From: Hyphomicrobium sp. 99
GTDB taxonomy: Bacteria; Pseudomonadota; Alphaproteobacteria; Rhizobiales; Hyphomicrobiaceae
Direction of reading: 5' to 3'
NCBI RefSeq assembly: GCF_000384335.2
Contig: NZ_KQ031382.1
Span: forward strand, 2,553,545 to 2,617,544
DNA length: 64,000 bases
Part shown: positions 1 through 8,277 of the stretch, piece by piece
Layout of the letters: every line of letters starts with the position of its first letter
Position numbering within the stretch: position 1 is the stretch's first letter
Translations under genes and position numbers: made by a program
The notes under the pieces: model-generated
What the model was told of the DNA's origin: nothing
Seen by the model: the letters and a program-made list of their open reading frames with translations, nothing else
Database searches by the model: none

Positions 1-476
1 GCCACCTCGCGCAGGCGTTCTTCGCCTGCCTGCGCACCGAGGCCGAGCCCGACCTCCTGCGACAGCGAGTTCGGCGTGCACGCCATGGCCGACGCGGCGT
101 AGTACATGCGGCCGATCGGGTTCAGGTTCTCCTCCAGCCGGTCGCCGGCATAGGGCTCTACCAGCAGAACCTTGCCGTCGGGCTTGAGCGCCTTGCGGCA
201 GCGCGCGAGCGCGCCGACCGGATCGCCGAGATCGTGCAGGCAGTCCATGAAGCAGATGAGGTCGAAGTCGTGGCCGTCGAAATCAGTCGCAGCCTTGACC
301 TCGAACGCGATGTTGCCGATCACGCCCTGCTCAGCGGCGCGCTTGCGCGCGGTCGCAATCGACTCGTCGTGATAGTCCAGGCCGATGAAGCTCGAGTTGG
401 GGAACGCCTGCGCCATTAGAATGGTGGAGGCACCGTGTCCACAGCCGATGTCGGCGACCCGGGCGCCTACCGCCGC
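1..476 (-). pseudogene. Class I SAM-dependent methyltransferase, 5'-truncated remnant
   Basis: Reading the minus strand from about 476 to the window edge gives an open frame with a SAM-binding motif I (VADIGCGHGAST), a following acidic strand end (FIGLDYHDES), and the downstream strands CFMDCLHDLGDP and LKPDGKVLLVEPYAGDR. This order is that of a Rossmann methyltransferase. The frame meets an in-frame TAG at 477-479 directly upstream of motif I, with no start codon, so the N-terminal half is missing. The 3' end continues beyond position 1. The break faces scrap DNA and the first copy of a long repeat, which fits loss of the front by rearrangement. The substrate cannot be told. Confidence 0.7.
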
Positions 477-596
477 CTAAGGGCGGCTCGTTCCAAATCC
501 GCCGCAGCGAAGAAGTCGGAGCCGCCCGCTAGGGGACCGATTTGAATGACTCCGCTCGGGGGCCTCGAACTGCGGTTTGAAGTATCTCCTTCTGAC

Positions 597-1236
597 CCCA
601 GTATATATCGACAATAATGTCATCGATGCCATTTCGGTCCAGCCATTGGGAGCCGTCCGAACGACACCTCCACTCGCATCATCGCTGCAGCAAAGCCAAT
701 GCGCCGCTCGTCGGCCCGAGCCGCTGTAAGTGCCCGCGCTATCCGCCGGGTAATTCCAGCAGCGACAATAGCAAACCCCCGATAGCGAAACGCGTCAGCG
801 CGCACCCATCAGGTCACAATTTTGTATCAATCGTCGCTGTGCGTCATAATGCCAATCCGTATGCGCCACGTTTGCGAGGGCTGGGCTTTAAGAACCTCTG
901 AAATCTTGACCGAGATCAAATTGTTCGATGACTGACGATCTAAATGTTCGGCGTGAGCGGTCGCATCGACGGCAATATTTTTGCAAAATTCCATTTAAGC
1001 GGACGCCGGTGTGATCGCTCGCAAACCTTCCTGCGCAATAGGCGATTCCGAGCGCGTGCCCCCTCCTCCGGGACCTGGGAGGATTAGCACCCCAGTTGAT
1101 CGAAGAGTTGCCCTGACCTTATGGAAGAAATTCAGAAACAAACGCGCGACTATCTCAGGGCTCTTTACGGGCTCGGAAAGCCTTCCGTCGAAATTCTTCC
1201 AGTTCAAAACTTACCCGCCGTTCTGGCTTTTGCTCG
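597..1236 (+). repeat. Long diverged direct repeat, copy A
   Basis: About 630 bp here match 24757-25404 in the same orientation with scattered substitutions and short indels. Shared landmarks are GTCATCGATGCCATTTCGGT, AAACGCGTCAGCGCGCACCC, TTGCAAAATTCCATTTAA and ACAAACGCGCGACTATCTCA. Near the 3' end (about 1117-1230) one frame reads like decayed coding sequence (MEEIQKQTRDYLRALYGLG), and the same phrase occurs in the other copy. I do not recognise a family. No intact ORF spans the repeat. The two copies bracket the methylamine and signalling genes. Confidence 0.8.
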
Positions 1237-1366
1237 CTTAAACAGCCGAAAATGCGACCCACATGCATGATAAAGAATTTGAAGTCTTCTCGCGCTACTA
1301 CGCTTCGACAACACGCAGCCATCACAGCTTACCGACAGGGCATTAAATTGTGATGGTTACGTTGTG
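1237..1366. other. Short intergenic stretch, no feature seen
   Basis: This lies between the end of repeat copy A and the stop of the last mau-operon gene. I see no convincing terminator with a T-tract for the mau transcript here. Confidence 0.4.
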
Positions 1367-1513
1367 CTAACTGTCTTTATCCTCGCGCAGGCCGTCCTTG
1401 AACCGTTTGACACCTTGGCCGATCTCACCCAGCAAATCTGAAATTGTGCCCTTGCCCAAGAACAGAATTGCAACGACCGCTGCGATTAGCAAATGTTGTA
1501 GACTCAGGCCCAT
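1367..1513 (-). CDS. tatA: Very short TatA-type twin-arginine translocase subunit
   Basis: The 48-residue product has the TatA plan: an N-terminal hydrophobic helix (residues about 5-19, LQHLLIAAVVAILFLG), a hinge, then an amphipathic helix with the family signature LGEIGQGVKRFKDGLR. The start MGLSLQHLL is chosen because the upstream extension is polar and unlike TatA. The gene is last in the mau operon, 58 bp after the preceding gene. MauA carries a twin-arginine leader (SRRGFIG) and MauM an RRDLL-type leader, so a linked TatA makes sense as a pore component for their export. It lacks most of the usual acidic tail, so it is short even for TatA. Whether it is mau-dedicated is inference. Confidence 0.75.
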   Translation of the reverse strand: MGLSLQHLLIAAVVAILFLGKGTISDLLGEIGQGVKRFKDGLREDKDS

Positions 1514-1571
1514 AAAATTTTCCCAAATTATGAAGTTGCGATCTCGCTGGATCACCTCGATCGCCGTGACG

Positions 1572-1958
1572 TCAATTGTCCTGACGGTCGAAGTGTTCGG
1601 CAATGACGTCGCGATACTCGACGCGTGACACATACAAGAGCAGCGCAAAATAGGCCGCAACTGTGAGCACCGCTATCGAGAGCATGCCAATGTTGAATGT
1701 GTAGTCGATATGTTTGCCGATCAACTCCTGCGCGGATTGGGGAGTATATCCGAGCTTCTCCCAAGATTGCGCCACTGCAGGCGTTTGGCCCATCTCATGC
1801 CAGCTCGGCCCGGATACATTCTTGTTGAGACGGTGAGCAAGGCTCAGACCAAAGATGTGTGGAGCAATAAGAATGCTAAGCATCAAGGCGACGAGGAATA
1901 GGCCATCGACGAGCTGACCTGCGCCGGATTGCTTTGGAGGAACGTGATTGTCGGACAC
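1572..1958 (-). CDS. Two-helix membrane protein in the mau operon, unknown function
   Basis: The 128-residue protein has two predicted membrane helices, about residues 16-40 (LVDGLFLVALMLSILIAPHI) and 93-112 (NIGMLSIAVLTVAAYFALLL), with a polar loop between them that is probably periplasmic. The gene starts 15 bp after mauN and is followed by tatA, so it should be co-transcribed with the mau genes. I do not recognise a family and it is not one of the classical mau products. A role in MADH maturation or electron transfer is possible from position alone. Confidence 0.65.
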   Translation of the reverse strand: MSDNHVPPKQSGAGQLVDGLFLVALMLSILIAPHIFGLSLAHRLNKNVSGPSWHEMGQTPAVAQSWEKLGYTPQSAQELIGKHIDYTFNIGMLSIAVLTVAAYFALLLYVSRVEYRDVIAEHFDRQDN

Positions 1959-1973
1959 GCTTGGTACCTGTTC

Positions 1974-2915
1974 TCAGACCGGTCTGGAGTTTTTCAGTTT
2001 TGGCTCTCGATGTCCTTCACTGCTTAGCACATCTTGGCCGCTATCAATTTTGCTCAGTCGGGTACGGAAATCAAAGACATCTACATAACAGGCATCGATG
2101 CATGACGCGCAATTCGTGCAATCGCCAGATACGATGAGGTGTGTCCCAGTACCCTTTAGGGCCGGGGTAATGACATGCGGTTCGGGGCACACCCGGAAAC
2201 ATGCGCCGCAATCGGTACACGCCTCCCGTTTGCTCGCGCTGATCCGCACGACACTTTGCGATCCAATGACACCATAAAACGCGCCGACAGGACAAAGATG
2301 GCTGCACCACCCTCTCCGGGTAACAAACAGGTCCAAAGCAAAGATCACGGCGATGATACCCCATCCCGCGCCGATGCCAAAGATAAAGGCCCGTTGCAAA
2401 ATGCTGACCGGGTTAACGAACTCCCAGGCGATTGTGCCGGACAAGAAGGACGCCATCAGCGCTGCAAGCATGATCAGAACGCGCGTTCGCTTATCCAGTT
2501 TGCGATCCCGCGTGAGCCCGACCTTGTCGCGCAGCCAGTACGCCGCATCAGTAACGACATTGACCGGACAGACCCAACTGCAATAGACGCGGCCACCCAC
2601 GAGCCAATAGAGGGTTGCGATGATCCCTGCCCCGAGAAACGCCAACTGATAGGGCTTATGGCCGGCGACCAGCGACTGTAAAAAAATAAAGGGATCGCTC
2701 AGGGGAACGACGCCGAGGATCTGGCTGGATGCGAAGTTGCCGCGTGCGATCCAAATTCCCGTCCACGGTCCAAGCGCAAAGAGCGCAAGTAGCAAAATCT
2801 GTGAGGCACGCCGCGCCATCCAATAGCGGTGCGCGAATAGCCAACCGCGCCGTTCGGCTGCATACTTTCGCCCATCGGAAGTCAGCCAAAGAATTGGGCG
2901 GCGCGCGCTCATCAT
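1974..2915 (-). CDS. mauN: Ferredoxin-type membrane protein MauN
   Basis: The 313-residue NapH-like protein has several membrane helices in the first two-thirds. The motifs CSWVCPVN and CSHLCPVG follow helices, and two [4Fe-4S] ferredoxin motifs lie near the C-terminus (CTDCGACFRVCP and CTNCASCIDAC). In NapH-type proteins such an arrangement moves electrons between the quinone pool and periplasmic iron-sulphur partners. The start overlaps the mauM stop by 4 bp, so translation is probably coupled. In known mau operons mauM and mauN close the cluster and their exact job is not settled. The same MN pairing here supports the name strongly. Confidence 0.88.
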   Translation of the reverse strand: MMSARRPILWLTSDGRKYAAERRGWLFAHRYWMARRASQILLLALFALGPWTGIWIARGNFASSQILGVVPLSDPFIFLQSLVAGHKPYQLAFLGAGIIATLYWLVGGRVYCSWVCPVNVVTDAAYWLRDKVGLTRDRKLDKRTRVLIMLAALMASFLSGTIAWEFVNPVSILQRAFIFGIGAGWGIIAVIFALDLFVTRRGWCSHLCPVGAFYGVIGSQSVVRISASKREACTDCGACFRVCPEPHVITPALKGTGTHLIVSGDCTNCASCIDACYVDVFDFRTRLSKIDSGQDVLSSEGHREPKLKNSRPV

Positions 2916-3604
2916 GTCGAGGGCTCCACCTTTAGAACCCCGTGCCCCGTAGTCGGACGCCCGGCCTTATTTCGTCCGGCCTTCCCAAGGCCCAGCGGCC
3001 TCGGCAGAACGCGTATGGCAGCTTCCTCAAGCACGCATTGCTTTTCGCACGTCCCACACCCGGTGCATTTGTTGGAGTGGACAGTCGGGATCATCATCGG
3101 TTTGCCATCGATGATCTGCTTCTCGAGCGTGATCGCCTCTTCGCGTATCGGACACGAGCGATAGCAAATACTGCAAAGCATGCCCTTGTAGTTGAGGCAT
3201 GTCTCGTGATCGACGAGAACAGCGACACCCATGTCGGCCTCGCGGATGTTTGCGATGTCGGCATCGAGCGCGCCTGTCGGACAGGCTTTCGCACACGGCA
3301 CGTCCTCGCACATAAAGCATGGTGTTTCGCGGGCAACGAAGAAGGGTGTTCCGAGGGCCGCCTCCTCACCCCATGTCGCAAGTCGCAACGTGTCGTAGGG
3401 GCAGGCTCGAACGCAAAGGCCGCAACGCACGCAAGCACTTAGAAATGCGTCTTCATGGATTGCGCCTGGGGGACGAAGCGCCTTCGCGGCAGTGGCCTTT
3501 GCCTGTTGCGTGAACTCGTTGAGCGTAACGGCGGCAATACAGGTGACGCCCGCCGACTTGGCAGCTGTTAGCAGCAGATCCCTGCGACTTATCCGATCAG
3601 CCAT
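2912..3604 (-). CDS. mauM: Ferredoxin-type protein MauM, twin-arginine leader
   Basis: The 230-residue protein begins with a twin-arginine leader (ISRRDLLLTAAKSAG), so it is likely exported folded with its clusters. Four [4Fe-4S] motifs follow: CVRCGLCVRACP, CFMCEDVPCAKACP, CLNYKGMLCSICYRSCP and CTGCGTCEKQC, the layout of NapG/MauM proteins. It probably exchanges electrons with membrane-bound MauN, encoded next with a 4-bp overlap. The gene begins 33 bp after mauL. Whether it serves TTQ formation or another step is unknown. Confidence 0.88.
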   Translation of the reverse strand: MADRISRRDLLLTAAKSAGVTCIAAVTLNEFTQQAKATAAKALRPPGAIHEDAFLSACVRCGLCVRACPYDTLRLATWGEEAALGTPFFVARETPCFMCEDVPCAKACPTGALDADIANIREADMGVAVLVDHETCLNYKGMLCSICYRSCPIREEAITLEKQIIDGKPMMIPTVHSNKCTGCGTCEKQCVLEEAAIRVLPRPLGLGKAGRNKAGRPTTGHGVLKVEPST

Positions 3605-3637
3605 GCCCCTATCGCGCCCTTCTCGGAACGCGCCTCG

Positions 3638-4006
3638 CTATTTTTTGTCGGCTCCTGTAGGCGGAGCGATCGTCATTTCCCGCTTGATGATCGGATGGAT
3701 CCAGCAGCGAACCGTCGCCGCTCCCGCCTTGCGCAGCGTCACGGATTTCTTGGTACCCGGCACCTGAGTATCAAGGTTGTCCATCGAACCATCGTCATAG
3801 ACAATGTAGATGTTGTGAGCCATTTCAGCTTCGTTCGAAAACGTCAGCACATCTCCGACCTGAGGCTTCTCGGGCAGCTGCTCCAATTCGAGATGATGGA
3901 TCACAACTGTGTATTCGCGGGCATGCGCGGCCGTGGCTCCGAGCATCAAGCTGAGAGCAAGCAACACACCGGTCATTGAAAAAAACGTCATCGAAAAAAG
4001 CTTCAT
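3638..4006 (-). CDS. mauL: Cupredoxin-like periplasmic protein MauL
   Basis: The 122-residue protein has a Sec signal peptide (about residues 1-29, ending TAAHA) and a single cupredoxin-like fold. His64 (AEMAHNIYIV), Cys101 and His104 (VRCWIHP) and a later Met111 look like a type 1 copper ligand set, although the Cys-to-Met spacing is longer than in amicyanin. The start overlaps the mauG stop by 4 bp. The gene sits at the mauL position of the known order mauFBEDACJGLMN. The role in MADH biogenesis or electron transfer is not known to me. Copper binding is inference from these residues. Confidence 0.8.
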   Translation of the reverse strand: MKLFSMTFFSMTGVLLALSLMLGATAAHAREYTVVIHHLELEQLPEKPQVGDVLTFSNEAEMAHNIYIVYDDGSMDNLDTQVPGTKKSVTLRKAGAATVRCWIHPIIKREMTIAPPTGADKK

Positions 4007-5070
4007 GGCAGCACCGGAAGTTCCGTCGTGAGAGGCGACGCAGAGAGCGTCTTAACGAAGGCTTCAAGCTCCGTCCGCTCCTGTTGGGTCAACGTAAATT
4101 GCTTCATGTCCGTCGATAAGCTCGGGCGCTTCTCTCCGCCGTTTTCATAGTGCCGGATAACGTCGACAAGAGACGTCATGGAGCCATCGTGCATGTAGGG
4201 CCCATGAATGTTCAAGTCTCTGAGAGATGGCGTCTTGAAGGCATGCTGCATGCCGACCACGCTTGGTGGAGCAAACTGTCCTCGTCCGATGTCCGCCGAT
4301 TTCAATCCGATGTCATGGAAGCTGTCATCGGTGAAACGCCAGCCTCCATGACACTTGCTGCACCCCGCTGCACCGTTGAATAGCGCGAAGCCGCGCTTGG
4401 CCTCAGCCGTGATCGCCCCTTCGTTGCCGGCAATCCAATGATCAAATGGTGCTTCATTTGAAATTAGTGTTCGTTCATAGGTTGCGATTGCAGCCGTGAT
4501 CGATGCGAAGTCGATGTCTTTCGCCGGAAAGGCACTTTCGAACAGCGGGCGATATCCAGAGATCGATTTAACGCGTTCGACGATGGCGTCAGGGGTCATC
4601 CCCATTTCGTGTTCCGCCGTCATAGGAAGCGCCGCCTGTTGCTCAAGCGTGTCGGCTCGGCCGTCCCACATCAGCGTCGTAAGCCACGCCGAATTCACGA
4701 TTGAGGGAGAACGTCTCGGCAGCTCCTGCCCGGTAACGCCGCGGCCTTTCGCGAGTCCGTCCGACCAGCGGAATGCTGGATTGTGACATGATGCGCACGA
4801 TACGCTCCCCGTGCTCGACAGCCGAGGATCGAAAAATAGATCCTTTCCGAGCTTTGCCTTTGCTTCGGAATACGGATTGGTTTCGGGAAATGCCGGCGCG
4901 TCCGGACGAACGTATTTTGCCTTGAGCTTCGCCAACGAGTCTTCGTACGCCGTTGCCGCCGACAACGGCCGCGCAGAAAACGTCTCTTCTACACACACCG
5001 CAGCAAACCCGACAGCGAGCGTCGCCGCTGCAAGCGCCACGAATGATGGGTTTTGTTTGAAAATGTTCAT
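4003..5070 (-). CDS. mauG: Dihaem enzyme MauG, TTQ cofactor maturation
   Basis: The 355-residue protein is of the bacterial dihaem cytochrome c peroxidase family. A signal helix covers roughly residues 9-26. There are two c-type haem motifs, CASCH (92-96) and CSKCH (237-241). MauG completes the tryptophan tryptophylquinone cofactor in the MADH light chain after export, via a high-valent iron state. A tyrosine in GPYMHDG (residue 292) lies where the MauG-specific axial tyrosine would be expected, which is an alignment-free guess. The gene starts 3 bp after the mauJ stop and overlaps mauL. Length and context fit MauG rather than an ordinary peroxidase. Confidence 0.92.
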   Translation of the reverse strand: MNIFKQNPSFVALAAATLAVGFAAVCVEETFSARPLSAATAYEDSLAKLKAKYVRPDAPAFPETNPYSEAKAKLGKDLFFDPRLSSTGSVSCASCHNPAFRWSDGLAKGRGVTGQELPRRSPSIVNSAWLTTLMWDGRADTLEQQAALPMTAEHEMGMTPDAIVERVKSISGYRPLFESAFPAKDIDFASITAAIATYERTLISNEAPFDHWIAGNEGAITAEAKRGFALFNGAAGCSKCHGGWRFTDDSFHDIGLKSADIGRGQFAPPSVVGMQHAFKTPSLRDLNIHGPYMHDGSMTSLVDVIRHYENGGEKRPSLSTDMKQFTLTQQERTELEAFVKTLSASPLTTELPVLP

Positions 5071-5073
5071 AGC

Positions 5074-5982
5074 TTAGGACGGATAAACCGCCTCCAGCTC
5101 GATGTCCTCGGACGACATTTCCTTACCCTTCATGGCGCTCAGCAGCACTTCGCGCGCAACCAGATCGGTGAGGTTGGCAAGCGCCGCAAGTTTTGCATCG
5201 CTTTCAATCTCCCGGCGCGCCGTGAGGCTGACCTCGATTTGATCTGTGGTGGCGGCGCCGCCCAAATCCGCAAGCACCGCTTGCCGCCTCGGCTCGACCC
5301 AGGCCGACAAGGTGCCGGCGTCCGCATCGACGAATTGCGGGTAAAAACTGTAGGCACCGCTGCGAACGAGCATCTCGACGGATATCGGATTCCTGCTGCG
5401 TTCGCCGGACGCGTCCCCTTGCAGCAGGCCCGCGAGAGCTGCGCCAGCGCACACTAACCGCCACATGGGCGATGACGCACAACGCGCTTCCCGATAGAGA
5501 CGAATGAACGATTGAAATTCCGGAGCCACGTCACGCATCGGCTCGATCGCTGAGAGCGCACTCGGCAAAAAGGGAACGCTTCGCCAGCGTGCCCCATGCT
5601 CAACGTCGGCGACCCGCCACCCGATGACTTCAATGCTTCGTCCGTGGGCGAGGCAAACATCGTCGATGAAGTCCTGAACAGCCCCATAGGCGATGCCGAG
5701 CGCGTCTTTCGATCCGGATGCCAGCATATTGTAGACAATCTCGTTCATCTTCCCATTTTGAGAAGATGAAAATTGGATTGTCACGCGGCGTTCACCCACC
5801 CACTGGTCAACTGTAGGCGAGGAACTCGCCAGAAAATCCGTCTCCCAAGCGCGCGCGCCTGTCGAACGGACGAAAAATCCGACCACGAAATTCCGCAATT
5901 CGTGCGCCGCCTCGGAAGCGGAAACCGCTTCCGGGGGAGACTCGGCACGAAGCGACGCCATCCAATTGTAAGGGATCCACAT
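5074..5982 (-). CDS. mauJ: Methylamine utilisation protein MauJ
   Basis: The product of 302 residues starts at MWIPYNWMAS, which follows an AAAGGA ribosome site. The longer frame reaching into mauC has no support. There is no signal peptide or membrane segment, so it is probably cytoplasmic. I identify it from its place between amicyanin and mauG and from its size. The sequence itself offers no catalytic motif I can name. In other methylotrophs mauJ is conserved in the cluster but its role is unclear. It starts 62 bp after the mauC stop and ends 3 bp before mauG, in the same transcript. Confidence 0.75.
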   Translation of the reverse strand: MWIPYNWMASLRAESPPEAVSASEAAHELRNFVVGFFVRSTGARAWETDFLASSSPTVDQWVGERRVTIQFSSSQNGKMNEIVYNMLASGSKDALGIAYGAVQDFIDDVCLAHGRSIEVIGWRVADVEHGARWRSVPFLPSALSAIEPMRDVAPEFQSFIRLYREARCASSPMWRLVCAGAALAGLLQGDASGERSRNPISVEMLVRSGAYSFYPQFVDADAGTLSAWVEPRRQAVLADLGGAATTDQIEVSLTARREIESDAKLAALANLTDLVAREVLLSAMKGKEMSSEDIELEAVYPS

Positions 5983-6044
5983 CGTCACGCGTCCTTTCGG
6001 GCAAACAGATGAGCCTGCGAATTTCGATTCCGGTCGTACGCGCG

Positions 6045-6404
6045 TTACTTGACGACAACCGTTCCCTTCATGAACGGATGCGGCGAGCACGTATACGAAT
6101 AGTCGCCAGGTGCATTGAACTTCAGCGACATCGTCTGCCCGGCGCGCAGCATGTTGCCAACGACGTCAACCGGAGCCGGAAGGCGTACGTTGTGGGGAAT
6201 GGCGTCGACGTTCTTCCAGGTCACGATCGTACCCGGTGCGATTTCGAGGTTGGCCGGATCATATTTCATACCCTTGATCGTCACGTTGACGACCTTGGCG
6301 TCCGCCGGCGGTGCGCCCTCCAGAACGTCGACGTCAGCAGCGAACGCGAGAGAGGGCACGAAAGCGGCCGCCATCATCGCTAACAAAACAACAGACTTGC
6401 GCAT
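6045..6404 (-). CDS. mauC: Amicyanin, blue copper electron acceptor of MADH
   Basis: The precursor of 119 residues has a signal peptide ending near SLAFA. The mature part is a type 1 copper protein with His71 (IPHNVRLP) and the loop Cys106-Ser-Pro-His109-Pro-Phe-Met112. This is the amicyanin ligand set with its short C-x2-H-x2-M spacing. It accepts electrons one at a time from the TTQ of MADH and passes them to c-type cytochromes. The start MRKSVVL is chosen because GGAG lies 6 bases upstream; an earlier TTG is less likely. It lies between mauA and mauJ, as in other mau operons. Confidence 0.93.
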   Translation of the reverse strand: MRKSVVLLAMMAAAFVPSLAFAADVDVLEGAPPADAKVVNVTIKGMKYDPANLEIAPGTIVTWKNVDAIPHNVRLPAPVDVVGNMLRAGQTMSLKFNAPGDYSYTCSPHPFMKGTVVVK

Positions 6405-6465
6405 TGAAATCTCCAATAGGGACGGCGAATGAAAGCCGGCTGCGTGCCGGCTTTCATGCGGCTTG

Positions 6466-7017
6466 TCAGCCGGCCTTACCGACGATCGGTGAGATCGTGC
6501 AGTGGTAGGTCATCGCGTTATCTTCAGCGCCGTAGCACCAGATGATGTCGTTGCTGAACTCGGGACGGTAGACCGGAAGCTCGCCCTCAGTGTTGAGGCA
6601 GGCGCACCGCAGCGCGATGTTCTTGCCGCAGCAGTCGCGATAAGCGATCAGGTAGCTCTGCTTGTCGGTCGGGTTGAAGCAGCTTGCGACCCACGAGCTC
6701 GGCGACAGCTTGGTACCCGGAGGGCATTCCGTCAGCGAACCGCCTGCGCAATCGCAGATGTAACCGTCGAGCGAACAGTGGCGCCAGTAATCGCACGCCT
6801 GAGCGTCGGTATTCTGCGGTTTCCAGCCTTCGCGCGTGCCCGAACCTGCATAGGCACGGCTTACGCGTCCCGAACGATCCACTGGTAGCAACGGGACCAT
6901 GGCGGCACCGGCGAGTGCTGTGCCAATTCTGCCAATGAACCCGCGACGGCTGGTGTGTCCGGCGACGTGACGGGAGAATTGCTCGACGAGATCGTCAAAT
7001 TTGCTTTTTGATGCCAT
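6466..7017 (-). CDS. mauA: Methylamine dehydrogenase light (beta) chain, TTQ-bearing
   Basis: The precursor of 183 residues has a long leader containing a twin-arginine motif (TSRRGFIGRIG, residues 22-32) and a mature cysteine-rich domain. Trp109 (SPSSWVASC) and Trp160 (DIIWCYG) are 51 residues apart, the spacing of the two tryptophans joined into tryptophan tryptophylquinone in known MADH. About a dozen cysteines fit the six-disulphide core. With MauB it forms the periplasmic heterotetramer that oxidises methylamine to formaldehyde and ammonia. Disulphide formation is expected to need MauD/MauE and TTQ formation MauG, all encoded alongside. Confidence 0.96.
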   Translation of the reverse strand: MASKSKFDDLVEQFSRHVAGHTSRRGFIGRIGTALAGAAMVPLLPVDRSGRVSRAYAGSGTREGWKPQNTDAQACDYWRHCSLDGYICDCAGGSLTECPPGTKLSPSSWVASCFNPTDKQSYLIAYRDCCGKNIALRCACLNTEGELPVYRPEFSNDIIWCYGAEDNAMTYHCTISPIVGKAG

Positions 7018-7058
7018 CGTTCTGTTTCCTTCCTAAACTATTTTTGCTTCGCGTTCCG

Positions 7059-7700
7059 TTAGGCATTTAGCGGCGAGGCGGACGCAGAAGCTGGGGTTTG
7101 CGTGCGGTCAGCCATGTATTGCTGCAACGATGCGTGTCCGGTGCGGCTCGCTTCGAGGAGGCTTTCGATGTGCTCGCGCGTATTGCAGAGCCCCTTCGCC
7201 TTGATGACCCCGTCTTCGCTGATCAGCACGCCGTATGGCACCTTGCCGATTTGGAAGCGCATGCCGATCTCGCTCGAGATCACGTAGGGCAAGCCATCGA
7301 GCTTATGCTTCGAGAGGAACGCCTTGTGGTCCTCCTCGGCGCCATCGCTCACGAGCATCACGTCGATCTTTTCGGCTCGCGCGAGCGACTTGATGATCGG
7401 CAAGAGCTTGTCGCAAACCGGGCAAGTGGGCGAGGTGAACATCAGGAGTGTCTCGGCATCTGCCTTGTTGGCACCGCCGATTTGAAGCCGATTGCCCTTC
7501 ACATCGATGATGCTGAAGTTCGGCGCCTTATCGCCGACTCCCGGTCCGTGGTCCGCCACCATCGCGCCGAGGGGAGCGGAACGTTCATGCAGCAGGCCGA
7601 CTTGCCGGACGAGTCCGAGAAGGACAATGCCAAATGCGCCAATCAGGGCCCACTGCAGCAGAGAAGAAGCTAGAAGTACATTACTCATCATTTCGGTCAT
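7059..7700 (-). CDS. mauD: Thioredoxin-like disulphide protein MauD
   Basis: The protein of 213 residues has one N-terminal membrane anchor (about residues 9-30) and a periplasmic thioredoxin-like domain with the redox motif CPVC (FTSPTCPVCDKL, near residue 94). MauD is needed for correct disulphides in the light chain, which has six of them. It follows mauE by 33 bp and precedes mauA. A late cis-proline type loop (QIGKVPYGVL) supports the fold. The start MTEMMSN follows GGGA; internal methionines at 4 and 5 are possible. Confidence 0.92.
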   Translation of the reverse strand: MTEMMSNVLLASSLLQWALIGAFGIVLLGLVRQVGLLHERSAPLGAMVADHGPGVGDKAPNFSIIDVKGNRLQIGGANKADAETLLMFTSPTCPVCDKLLPIIKSLARAEKIDVMLVSDGAEEDHKAFLSKHKLDGLPYVISSEIGMRFQIGKVPYGVLISEDGVIKAKGLCNTREHIESLLEASRTGHASLQQYMADRTQTPASASASPLNA

Positions 7701-7733
7701 TTCACTGATCCCTTTGTTGTCTCAAGCTTCGGC

Positions 7734-8273
7734 TCAGGCCTTCTGGCGCAGCGCCTGAAGCTGGACGGCGGAGAAATAGAGGACGATTGAAATCGCAGCG
7801 GCAGCTGAAGCCAACGCCACGTTGGCGAAGGCCATCGTCGCCGGCGCCTCCTGACTCGCGACAAACAACGCTGCCGCGGCCAGAACGACATTCCGAGCAA
7901 CCAGGAGCCAACTCAGCTCCTGGCGCAATCCATCGCGGAAGCATCCGCAATCGATCTCTCGGCGGCCGCGAACGATATTCACGGCCATGGCAATGGCGAA
8001 GACGAACAGCAGAAGCCCTGCGGCCGCGCCGGCGTAGCGATGCAGGCCGCTGCCGACGAGCAGGAAGCCAGCGATTGCCAACTCGACCCAGGGCAACGAC
8101 GATGCGAAGATTCCGTCCAACGCTTCAGGAAGCAGTTTGAAATTCCGCACCACCCCGTGAAACTCGCCGATATTTCGAAGCTTCGACACCGCCGCGCCTG
8201 CAAAGATGATCGCCAGCAGAATGCGGAGGAACAGCTCCAAGACTGGCAACATGCTACCCAACATCTGCCTCAT
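7734..8273 (-). CDS. mauE: Membrane protein MauE (DoxX-like)
   Basis: The protein of 179 residues has about four membrane helices, including LFLRILLAIIFAGAAVSKL near the N-terminus and FVFAIAMAVNI in the middle. A CGC motif (REIDCGCFRDG) lies in a loop, a feature of MauE/DoxX-like oxidoreductase partners. It is thought to act with MauD in light-chain disulphide formation or stability. The gene starts 4 bp after mauB and is followed directly by mauD. Identification rests on family pattern plus position. Confidence 0.88.
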   Translation of the reverse strand: MRQMLGSMLPVLELFLRILLAIIFAGAAVSKLRNIGEFHGVVRNFKLLPEALDGIFASSLPWVELAIAGFLLVGSGLHRYAGAAAGLLLFVFAIAMAVNIVRGRREIDCGCFRDGLRQELSWLLVARNVVLAAAALFVASQEAPATMAFANVALASAAAAISIVLYFSAVQLQALRQKA

Positions 8274-8277
8274 CTCC

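Noticed and set aside
5983-6090. Longer MauJ start reaching into mauC
   Set aside because: It would overlap mauC by 46 bp with no ribosome site. MWIPYNW has one.
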